From: an uncultured Clostridia bacterium
Lineage (GTDB): Bacteria; Bacillota; Clostridia; Oscillospirales; Ruminococcaceae
Assembly (NCBI GenBank): GCA_947631115.1
Contig: CANRKB010000005.1
Location: 41,240 to 105,239 of the forward strand
Direction of reading: 5' to 3'
DNA length: 64,000 nt
In this document: piece after piece, positions 42,381-49,424 of the stretch
Layout of the letters: the number at the start of each line of letters is the position of its first letter
How positions within the stretch are numbered: the first letter of the stretch is position 1
Position numbers and translations under genes: made by a program
Notes under the pieces: generated by a model
Database searches by the model: none
What the model was told of the DNA's origin: nothing
The model's input: only the letters and a program-made list of their open reading frames with translations

Positions 42381-44045
42381 ATGAGCATAAGTCAAAAGGG
42401 TCAGAAAAGCCTTTTTGAAGACATCAAAAACGCTCATATTTCCGACCTCGGCGGGTTTGCAGAAGAAGCCCGCAGGGCTGTAGGCTTTGTCGCCGAGGAG
42501 CTGGGAATAACAAAAGTCGATTGTGTTCTGTCCGTGCCGCAGGAGCTTTCGGGCTTTGGTAACAGCTTTTCCGTTTACGGAGAAAACGGACAAGGCGAAC
42601 CGATAAAGTTTTCTTATGATCTTTCCGATGAGGGCAATGTAGAATTTTTAGTTTATACGAATGGAAAAGGGCTTTCCGATGAAGAAACGGAAATTCTTGA
42701 AATTGATTTAAGACAGCTTAGTTATATTCTCGACAGCCTTATTCTTAAACTTAAATGCGAACAGCTCTCGCTCATTGATTTTCAGACGGGCATTTCCAAC
42801 ACAAAAGCGTTTATGAGCTTTGCTTCTAAAATAATTGACGCGGGCAAAGCGGAGGACTATACCGCTATCTTTTTCAATATACGCAATTTTAAATCCGTCC
42901 ACCGCTCTCTTACATATTTAGAGGGAAACAAAGTTCTTAAAAAATACAGCAGGATAGTCGCAGAAGCCGTGACCGAAAAAGAAATGGTCGCGCGTTCGGG
43001 CGGAGATAATTTCATTGCGCTTATATTAAACGATAATCTCGATTATTTTTTCGACCTGCTCCAGAATATGGTTATACTCTATGAAAAGGACGGAAGGCAG
43101 CTTACGTTTATGTTCGGGGCGATCATCGGGGCTTTGAGGCTTACGGACAAGTACAGCATAGGCGACATTATGCTGAATACAAACGTTGCATATCAGAGCG
43201 CAAGAGAAAACCGCACGCTGTACAAGCTCTATGACGAGGAAGCAAGCCTTAATCTTATACAGAAGAAAATAATCCTTTCGGGATTTCACAAGGCGCTTAG
43301 CGACGGAGAATTTTATGTAGTTTATCAGCCGAAAGTCGGCGTTAAAGACAGAAAGCTCCACGGCGCGGAAGTGTTGGTGCGCTGGCGCACAAGCACGGGA
43401 GACCTTATGCCGGGCAGCTTTGTTTCAATTCTCGAACAGGACGGCTGTATATGCACTCTCGATTTCTTTATGCTCGAAGAAGTCTGCAAGATGTTAAAAA
43501 TGCTCTTAGACAACGGGCTTGAACCCGTGACCATATCCGTTAACTTTTCAAAACGTCACCTTACAAACAACAAGCTTGTAGAGGAGATAATTGAAGTTAT
43601 AGACCGCTATGGTATTCCTCACGATTATATTGAAGTTGAACTTACAGAGGGCGAAAACTCGTATAACCAAGGGGTTATGAGCAGCGTTGTAAACGGTCTT
43701 GCAAATCTCGGAATAAAGACCTCGATAGACGATTTCGGGACGGGCTATTCTTCTCTCGGAATGTTGAAGATGTTAAATCTTGACGTTTTGAAGATAGACA
43801 AGAGCTTTATTCCCGAAGCGCCCGTCGGCGAAAAGGACAAGAGCTATCTTTTGCTTAAAGGCATAATCAGCATGGCAAAGGACTTAGGACTTACGATAAC
43901 CGCCGAAGGCGTTGAAACAAACGCGCAGTTTGAGCTTATAGAAAGTCTCGGGTGCGACCTTGTACAGGGATTTATTTTTGACAGACCGTTGTCGGAAAGC
44001 GAGTTTATCGACAGAATAAAGCACAAGGACTATGTTCTTGATTAA
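42381..44045 (+). CDS. Cyclic-di-GMP phosphodiesterase: degenerate GGDEF plus EAL domain
   Basis: 554 residues, cytosolic. N-terminal ~120 residues match no domain I recognise. The GGDEF domain (about 130-290) has GGDNF instead of GGDEF, so cyclase activity is doubtful. The EAL domain (about 300-550) keeps the key residues: EVLVRW (EAL position), VNFSKRHL, VELTEG, the DDFGTGYSSL metal loop, LKIDKSF, AEGVET and QGF, so c-di-GMP hydrolysis is likely. Start ATG 42381 after GGGGGCGG; ATG 42345 lacks a ribosome site. Forms an operon with the FIST gene 27 bp downstream, flanked by inverted repeats. Confidence 0.9.
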   Translation: MSISQKGQKSLFEDIKNAHISDLGGFAEEARRAVGFVAEELGITKVDCVLSVPQELSGFGNSFSVYGENGQGEPIKFSYDLSDEGNVEFLVYTNGKGLSDEETEILEIDLRQLSYILDSLILKLKCEQLSLIDFQTGISNTKAFMSFASKIIDAGKAEDYTAIFFNIRNFKSVHRSLTYLEGNKVLKKYSRIVAEAVTEKEMVARSGGDNFIALILNDNLDYFFDLLQNMVILYEKDGRQLTFMFGAIIGALRLTDKYSIGDIMLNTNVAYQSARENRTLYKLYDEEASLNLIQKKIILSGFHKALSDGEFYVVYQPKVGVKDRKLHGAEVLVRWRTSTGDLMPGSFVSILEQDGCICTLDFFMLEEVCKMLKMLLDNGLEPVTISVNFSKRHLTNNKLVEEIIEVIDRYGIPHDYIEVELTEGENSYNQGVMSSVVNGLANLGIKTSIDDFGTGYSSLGMLKMLNLDVLKIDKSFIPEAPVGEKDKSYLLLKGIISMAKDLGLTITAEGVETNAQFELIESLGCDLVQGFIFDRPLSESEFIDRIKHKDYVLD

Positions 44046-44072
44046 ACGAAAGTCAGAGAAAGGAGCTTTTCA

Positions 44073-45182
44073 ATGATGAAATGCTGTTTTGGCGTCGGGA
44101 GAAACAAGGAAAGCGCCGAGCTTTGCGTAAAAGAAGCGGTAAAGGATTTTTCCGACCCGAAGCTTATCATCTTCTTTTCTGATGAATATGATTTCTGCGA
44201 ATATTCAAGACTTATACATTCACAGTTTCCAAACGCCGTTTCAATAGGCTGTTCAACATACAGGCTGTGGGGCAGCATAGGAACGGAAAAAAACGTGCTG
44301 TATGCAATGGCGATAGAGGACGGGATTGAAATAAGCGCTGACGTTATCCCGAAAGCGAACGAGTTTGCGCTTACATATGCCGACAGAGTTAAAGAATGTG
44401 TAAACAAGATAGGCGTCGCGAAAAACACGGTGTGCGTTGAGTTTACCGTTCCGTATAAGAATTATGAGGAATATGCGCTCGTTGTATTAAACAGCGTGCT
44501 TTTGAGAAAGGGTATTCCGATCATAGGCGGAACTGCCGCAAACGACAACACCTCGGAGACGGGATATGTTTCGCTGAACGGCGAAGTTTATACGGACGGT
44601 TGCGTGTTTATGCTGATAAAAAATCTTGGCGGCGCGATAAGGCTTTATCGCGAGAATATCTACGTTCCGCTTACGGGCAGGCAGTTCCCGACGACGAAAG
44701 CGAACAGCGTTTCGAGGACGGTAATGCGGCTCGGCGAAAAGACTGCAGCGGAAGTTTACGCAGAGGAACTTGGTGTTCCGATAAGCGACATAAAGAAGTA
44801 CTTCTTCTACTATCCTTTGGGCAGGCGCGTCGGAGATGAGACGTATCTTACCGCAATTTACGAGGTCGGAGCTAACGGGAGTCTGAAAAACTTCGCGAGG
44901 ATACACGAGGGAACGGATATTTCGGTAATGACGGTGGGAGATTACAAGCAGATAACCGAGAGTACGTTTGAGAAAATAAAGAGGGAAAATTCCGCGCCGT
45001 CGCTGGTTATGCTGTTCAATTGCCTTGCGAGGACGATACTTTTTGAAAGCGAAAACGCCATAGATGACTATCAGAAACGGCTGTCGGAGGAATTTCCGAA
45101 TTATATAGGATTTTCCTGCTGCGGCGAACAAATGGGAACAAAGCACTTTAATCACACCGCATTGTTCGCGGTGTTTGAATGA
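44073..45182 (+). CDS. FIST domain sensory protein (FIST_N/FIST_C)
   Basis: 369 residues, no signal peptide or membrane helix. N-terminal FIST_N (about 1-200, with VSIGCSTYRLWG and the IIGGTAANDN segment) and FIST_C (about 210-365, with MLFNCLARTILFE and GFSCCGEQMG). FIST domains are proposed small-ligand (perhaps amino acid) sensors often linked to signal transduction. Pairing with an EAL protein suggests FIST reports a signal that adjusts c-di-GMP. AAAGGAG precedes ATG 44073. Confidence 0.88.
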   Translation: MMKCCFGVGRNKESAELCVKEAVKDFSDPKLIIFFSDEYDFCEYSRLIHSQFPNAVSIGCSTYRLWGSIGTEKNVLYAMAIEDGIEISADVIPKANEFALTYADRVKECVNKIGVAKNTVCVEFTVPYKNYEEYALVVLNSVLLRKGIPIIGGTAANDNTSETGYVSLNGEVYTDGCVFMLIKNLGGAIRLYRENIYVPLTGRQFPTTKANSVSRTVMRLGEKTAAEVYAEELGVPISDIKKYFFYYPLGRRVGDETYLTAIYEVGANGSLKNFARIHEGTDISVMTVGDYKQITESTFEKIKRENSAPSLVMLFNCLARTILFESENAIDDYQKRLSEEFPNYIGFSCCGEQMGTKHFNHTALFAVFE

Positions 45183-45917
45183 TAAGGCACTAAGACGCGC
45201 AAGGGGAAAAACCTTTTGAAAAAGGTTTTTCCCATTAGGGGCTAGAGGTTAGAGGCTAGAAGCTAGAAACTGTTTCGAGCGGCGAACAACGTTTAATTTT
45301 CAAGTCACCTGCCGGGCAGCGGCACGAAAGTTTTTTGAAAAGGGAGTCCAGAGGGAAAAAATTTTTTTCAAAAAATTTTTCCCTCTGGCAGGGGTACGGG
45401 GGCAGCGCCCCCGTCGCGTTAGCAAGGCGCATCAGGTTAAATGCCTGCGGCATTGAACCTGGGGTGCGGGGAAAACAAGAGTTTTCCCCGCATTGCCTTT
45501 TCAAAGCCGTGCTTTGAAAAGGCAATCCTAAAACAAGTTTTAATCGGGAAACAACTTTAAGTATGAAAAAACCTTTGAGCGGGAAATTAAAAGGGGATGA
45601 CCTTTTAAAAGGTCATCCCACAGCTTGTATAAAAACCTATTTGTGGTTCTTTCTTTTCTAACATAGTTTGTCTAAATTGCGCGCTCTCGCCCTATCCCCC
45701 TAACCCCCTTCCCCGAAGGGGAAGGGGGAAAATGCGGGGCGCTGGCGCGCCCCGCGCCCCGCTTTGCGGGGACTCCGTCCCCGCAACCCCTGTTGACAGT
45801 GTACTCATTGTCTGCCTTTGGTGAATAACCATACAACGCTGATTAGGCTTTATATACAGTCTGAGGGGATGACCTTTTAAAAGGTCATCCCTTTTCTTTT
45901 TTATCTTCCGCAAATGC
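45183..45917. other. 735-bp palindrome-rich intergenic region
   Basis: No gene. Holds a GGGGAAAAACC-type hairpin just after the FIST stop (45203-45233), a degenerate CTAGAGGTTAGAGG tandem (about 45241-45270), a GAGGGAAAAAATTT/AAATTTTTCCCTC palindrome near 45350-45385, CGGGGGCAGCGCCCCCG, a long CCTTTTCAAAG/CTTTGAAAAGG stem near 45497-45525, two copies of a perfect palindrome built on GGGATGACCTTTT (45594-45619 and 45866-45892), and the right family B repeat between them. Several stems could terminate either flanking gene. Confidence 0.7.
45623..45863. repeat. Family B long repeat, right inverted copy
   Basis: 241 bp, reverse complement of 42031-42265 with scattered differences: ends in ATATACAGTCTG, begins GCTTGTATAAAAACC, and carries the same CCCCTTCCCC stem and GGGGACTCCGTCCCC palindrome. 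Together the two copies enclose the EAL-FIST operon and its promoter. Confidence 0.88.
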
Positions 45918-46628
45918 TTATGTAATATCAGTTATCTGTTTGAAAATCTTTAGGCTTGCTCTCAGGCTTATTGTCATCTCCGTTTCGGTGTTTGTTTTCC
46001 TCGCCATGCTGTCGGCTATCTCGCACATAAACAGCTCTCCGAGAAACTCCTTTCCGAACATTTCAATAAGCTCTCTTATGCCCGCTTCGTTCTCGGGTAT
46101 CCTGTAGTCGTGGTTTAAAATAAGCAGGCTTATCTTTTGGAACATCTCTTTCGGGAACTCCAGCCGCTCCATTATCTTTTCGGCTATTATCTTTCCGCGT
46201 TCTCCGTGACCTCTGAAATGTCCCGCGCCGTTTTCGTCGATCGTCATACAGTCGGGCTTTCCAATATCGTGAAACATCATCGTAAAACGAAGCGTCGGCT
46301 CAAAAGGCGCGAATCCTACCGACTTTGAAATATGCGTCCAGACGTCAAAATCATGATATTTCGTGCGCTGTTCAAAACCTATCGACGGCGCTATTTCGGG
46401 AATAATAAGCTTTAAAATGTCGGCGTATTTTATGAGCGCTTCCGTGGCGTATTTTCCCATTATTATTTTCTGAAGCTCTGAGCGTATAAAGCCGATGTCT
46501 TCTGTTTGCGTATATGAAAACAAACCGCTCTCGTTGTCATCGTTATTGTATAATAAAACATCACCACCGCGCCCGCTTTGTGCAAAGTCGGATATTGCAA
46601 TTAACATCTCCCGCGCAGCATTGTCCAT
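45918..46628 (-). CDS. HD-domain phosphohydrolase-like protein (CCA-adding enzyme-type HD domain)
   Basis: 236 residues, cytosolic. Central HD domain with DVWTH, the MFHDIGKP metal motif and HFRGHGERG followed by LILNHD, the pattern seen in the HD domain of bacterial tRNA nucleotidyltransferases, but no nucleotidyltransferase domain is present. Start placed at ATG 46628, eight bases after GGAAG; a longer frame to 46736 crosses the promoter. Substrate may be a nucleotide or cyclic phosphate; not determinable. Confidence 0.8.
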   Translation of the reverse strand: MDNAAREMLIAISDFAQSGRGGDVLLYNNDDNESGLFSYTQTEDIGFIRSELQKIIMGKYATEALIKYADILKLIIPEIAPSIGFEQRTKYHDFDVWTHISKSVGFAPFEPTLRFTMMFHDIGKPDCMTIDENGAGHFRGHGERGKIIAEKIMERLEFPKEMFQKISLLILNHDYRIPENEAGIRELIEMFGKEFLGELFMCEIADSMARKTNTETEMTISLRASLKIFKQITDIT

Positions 46629-46662
46629 AACCATCACTTCCCAAAAATATTGTCCATATCTA

Positions 46663-46691
46663 AGTATATAACATTCTGCACATATATTCAA
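46663..46691 (-). promoter_or_regulatory. Promoter of the HD protein gene
   Basis: Minus strand TTGAAT (46691-46686), 17-bp spacer, TATACT (46668-46663). Confidence 0.7.
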
Positions 46692-46730
46692 TAGCAATTT
46701 GTGAAAATTTAAAAAATTCCACAAAAACGC

Positions 46731-46759
46731 TTGCATTTTGTGAAAGGATATTGTATAAT
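46731..46759 (+). promoter_or_regulatory. Promoter of the EF-G-like gene
   Basis: TTGCAT (46731-46736), 17-bp spacer, TATAAT (46754-46759). Confidence 0.78.
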
Positions 46760-46822
46760 ATTATTATAGCGTGTTTAGAAAAATGAAAAGCGCTGTATTA
46801 AACAATCTTCGGGAGGTTCATT

Positions 46823-48844
46823 ATGAAGACTTTTTCGGCTGACGCTATAAGAAACGTGGTCCTTGCGGGTCACGGTGAAAGCGGAAAAACCGCGCTCGCA
46901 GAGGCAATGCTATACAAATGCGGCGCAACAGACAGGATAGGAACTATTGCCGACGGGAACACCGTCTGCGACTTTGACGCTGAAGAAATAAAGCGCAAAA
47001 TTTCAATAAACGCCGCTATAGTAAATATGGTCTGGAAAAATACAAAGATAAACGTTATAGACGCTCCCGGACAGTTCGATTTTGTAGGCGGAATGTACGA
47101 GGGCATACGCGCCGCGGAAAGCGTTATTGTCTGCGTAAACGGAAAAGACGGCGTGTGCGCGGGAACTCAGAAGGCATATAAGCTCGCTATGAAGCAGAAC
47201 AAGGCTTGTATGCTGGCGGTTACTTGTATGGAAGTTGAAAACAGCGACTTCTACCGCGTGTTTACTCAGATGAAAACAGAGTTCGGTCCTACCGTCTGCC
47301 CGATAGTCGTTCCTTATGACAAGAACGGTCCCGTTGAGGCATACATAAACCTGCTTACAATGAAGGCTTATAAATACGACAAGAAAGGCGTTCCGACAGA
47401 GGTTGAAATGCCCGCCTCGGAAAACAGAATCGCAGGACTTCGCGCGGCAATGGCGGAGGCTGTCGCGGAAACCAACGAGGAGTTTATGGACAAGTTTTTC
47501 AATGAGGAAGAATTTACTCAGGAAGAGCTTGTAAAAGGAATACACGACGGCGTTGCAAACGGCACGATTACGCCCGTTGTATGCTGCGCGAACGATACTC
47601 TTTCGGGCGTTGATATGCTGCTTGACGCAGTCGTTTCAATGCTCCCCTCGCCGAATGAAAGAAAGCTCGAAAAGATAGACGGCGAGCCTGTGGATTATGA
47701 CGAAACAAAGCCGTTTAAGGGCGTTATCTTCAAGACCGTTGCAGACCCGTTTGTTGGAAAGATAAGCTATGTAAAGGTAGTTCAGGGCAAGCTCACCTCA
47801 AAGACGGTTCCCGTTTCTACAAGCGGAGCGGAGCTTCGTTTCGGAAAGCTCATAACCGTAGTAGGAAAGAACCAGGAAGAAGCTTCCGAAATAAACGCGG
47901 GCGACATCTGCGCGATAACAAAGATAGACGCAAACACGGGCGACACTCTTTGCGACCCGTCAGACCTCAGAGCGTTTGAGCCTATGGAGTTCCCGAAGGC
48001 TTGCTATTTCCGCGCTGTAAAGATCGCGGCAAACGGCGATGAAAGCAAGCTCGGCGCGGCGATAAGACGTCTTCTTGAAGAGGACAGAACTCTCGAATAT
48101 ATTCACAATCACGAAACGCACGAGCGCATTATCGGCGGTCTTGGCGAACAGCATATAGATGTTGCGGTAGCTAAACTGAAGAGCAAGTTCGGAATTGACG
48201 TTACATTGTCCGAGCCGAAAGTTGCATACCGCGAGGCGATAAAGAAAAAAGTGCTTATCGAAGCGAAGCACAAGAAACAGTCGGGCGGTCACGGACAATA
48301 CGGTCATGTTAAAATCGAGTTTGAACCGTACGACGGCGAAGAGCTGAAATTTGAGGAGAAAATTTTCGGAGGCTCTGTTCCGAAGAACTTCTTCCCCGCG
48401 ATAGAAAAGGGCTTGCAGGAAAGCTGTGAAAAAGGCTCTATCGGCGGTTATCCCGTTGTAAGGCTCAAAGCTACGCTTGTTGACGGAAGCTATCACCCTG
48501 TCGACAGCTCGGAGCTTGCGTTCAAGACTGCCGCTTCTATGGCGTTCAGAAATTGCATGGAGCAGGCAGAGCCGTATCTTCTTGAACCGCTCAGCAGCTA
48601 TAAGATAATAGTTCCCGACGACAAGCAGGGCGATGTTATAAGCGTTTTGTCAAAGCGCAGAGGCTCTGTTATGGGAATGAACAGCATAGGCGACGGACTT
48701 ACCGAAGTCAACGCCGAAGCTCCCGACGCGGAAATGATGGATTTCGCGCTTGTTTTAAGACAGATAACCCAGGGGCTTGGAGAGTTCACGTCCGAGTTTT
48801 CGAGATACGAAATGCTGCCGGCAGGAACGGAGATTAAAAAATAA
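46823..48844 (+). CDS. Elongation factor G paralogue (EF-G-like GTPase) with altered G motifs
   Basis: 673 residues, full EF-G domain order (G, II, III, IV, V). P-loop GHGESGKT (16-23) is intact. The G3 motif is DAPGQ (80-84), not DTPGH, so the catalytic His is Gln. The guanine-specificity NKxD motif is replaced by TCME (134-137), and the G5 region reads CCAND. Domain IV includes GGHGQYGHVKIEFEP. This belongs to the EF-G-2/FusA2-like group whose role is unsettled; it is not the main translocase. GGGAGG precedes ATG 46823. Monocistronic with promoter and terminator. Confidence 0.9.
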   Translation: MKTFSADAIRNVVLAGHGESGKTALAEAMLYKCGATDRIGTIADGNTVCDFDAEEIKRKISINAAIVNMVWKNTKINVIDAPGQFDFVGGMYEGIRAAESVIVCVNGKDGVCAGTQKAYKLAMKQNKACMLAVTCMEVENSDFYRVFTQMKTEFGPTVCPIVVPYDKNGPVEAYINLLTMKAYKYDKKGVPTEVEMPASENRIAGLRAAMAEAVAETNEEFMDKFFNEEEFTQEELVKGIHDGVANGTITPVVCCANDTLSGVDMLLDAVVSMLPSPNERKLEKIDGEPVDYDETKPFKGVIFKTVADPFVGKISYVKVVQGKLTSKTVPVSTSGAELRFGKLITVVGKNQEEASEINAGDICAITKIDANTGDTLCDPSDLRAFEPMEFPKACYFRAVKIAANGDESKLGAAIRRLLEEDRTLEYIHNHETHERIIGGLGEQHIDVAVAKLKSKFGIDVTLSEPKVAYREAIKKKVLIEAKHKKQSGGHGQYGHVKIEFEPYDGEELKFEEKIFGGSVPKNFFPAIEKGLQESCEKGSIGGYPVVRLKATLVDGSYHPVDSSELAFKTAASMAFRNCMEQAEPYLLEPLSSYKIIVPDDKQGDVISVLSKRRGSVMGMNSIGDGLTEVNAEAPDAEMMDFALVLRQITQGLGEFTSEFSRYEMLPAGTEIKK

Positions 48845-48854
48845 TAAAATAATC

Positions 48855-48884
48855 ACGCGGGAGAATTTCTCCCGCGTATTTTTT
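48855..48884 (+). terminator. Terminator of the EF-G-like gene
   Basis: Nine-base stem ACGCGGGAG (48855-48863) with CTCCCGCGT (48869-48877), then ATTTTTT. Confidence 0.92.
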
Positions 48885-48989
48885 AAAAAAATTTTTTATT
48901 CATTTATTTGTATATTATACATTTGGCTTATTAATGCGGTTTTTCGGCATTTTTGGTAAAATTTAAATTACAGAATCAAAAAGTGAATA

Positions 48990-48998
48990 TGTTATAAT
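48990..48998 (+). promoter_or_regulatory. Extended -10 promoter before a short structured element
   Basis: TG-T-TATAAT (48990-48998); only a weak TTACAG -35 with 19-bp spacing. It points into the element at 49005-49110. Confidence 0.45.
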
Positions 48999-49004
48999 AT
49001 ACCT

Positions 49005-49110
49005 AAGGCACAATTTTTTTTACTTAATAAACATTTCAGCATTCGTTCGGCGGCACTCTCTCCTTTAGTGTTTCGGTGTTATAATGCGATTGACAGAAAA
49101 ATTGTGCCTT
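49005..49110 (+). ncRNA. Candidate small structured RNA or hairpin mobile element
   Basis: About 106 bp closed by inverted ends AAGGCACAATTTTT (from 49005) and AAAAATTGTGCCTT (to 49110), with an inner GCATT/AATGC stem and a CACT/AGTG hairpin. It lies just downstream of an extended -10 promoter and is followed by no T tract. Could be a small RNA or a MITE-like insertion. No ORF. Confidence 0.4.
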
Positions 49111-49171
49111 AACAATTTAAAGCCGCGCATTGTTTGGTTTGCGTGCATTGCGCGGGAAATAACAAAAGGTA

Positions 49172-49200
49172 TTGACAAACAAAAAAGTTTGTGATACAAT
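49172..49200 (+). promoter_or_regulatory. lrr2 promoter
   Basis: TTGACA (49172-49177), 17-bp spacer, TACAAT (49195-49200). Start site expected at about 49206, at the base of the leader's P1 stem. Confidence 0.88.
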
Positions 49201-49205
49201 TACAG

Positions 49206-49424
49206 TGCGACATAACTGAATAATCCCTTGGATAAAACATACACTTTTAGTCGGTAAAAGTGTGTGCTCTTTCCGTGTATGTTTTTAACAAGGGAAAAAG
49301 TTGTGTCGCAGCAATTCGGAGCTTGCATTTTTACAAGTGCGTAGCTTCGTGCTGCGCACTTTTTGTTTTTGCGGGAATTGTGCGGCAAAACTACATACCG
49401 CAAAAAGAACGGAGGATATTTTAA
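49206..49424 (+). promoter_or_regulatory. Structured 5' leader (candidate riboswitch/attenuator), copy 2, upstream of lrr2
   Basis: 219-nt leader. P1 TGCGACATAACT/AGTTGTGTCGCA (49206-49217 with 49299-49310), P2 TCCCTTG/CAAGGGA (49224-49230 with 49289-49295), P3 AACATACAC/GTGTATGTT (49236-49244 with 49275-49283), apical CTTTTA-gtcgg-TAAAAG, then TGTGTGCTCTTTCC. Downstream: GCAATTCGGAGCTTGCATTT, then a terminator stem 49335-49345/49351-49361 with a T run, and a GCGG-CCGC hairpin before the GGAGG site. Stems differ from copy 1 by paired changes, while loops and linker are conserved. GCAGC right after P1 can alternatively pair with GCTGC in the terminator. Confidence 0.78.
49335..49370 (+). terminator. 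Leader terminator of lrr2
   Basis: Stem AAGTGCG..AGC with GCT..CGCACTT around a TTCGT loop, then TTTTGTTTTT. It lies 55 nt before the start codon, within the leader, so it must be conditional for lrr2 to be expressed. Confidence 0.85.

Noticed and set aside
42031..45863. Composite insertion sequence or transposon
   Set aside because: The inverted repeats carry no ORF and no transposase lies within or beside them; reported only as repeats with possible inversion.
48855..48884. Start of a riboswitch upstream of lrr2
   Set aside because: It is a plain terminator stem with a T tract right after the EF-G-like gene.
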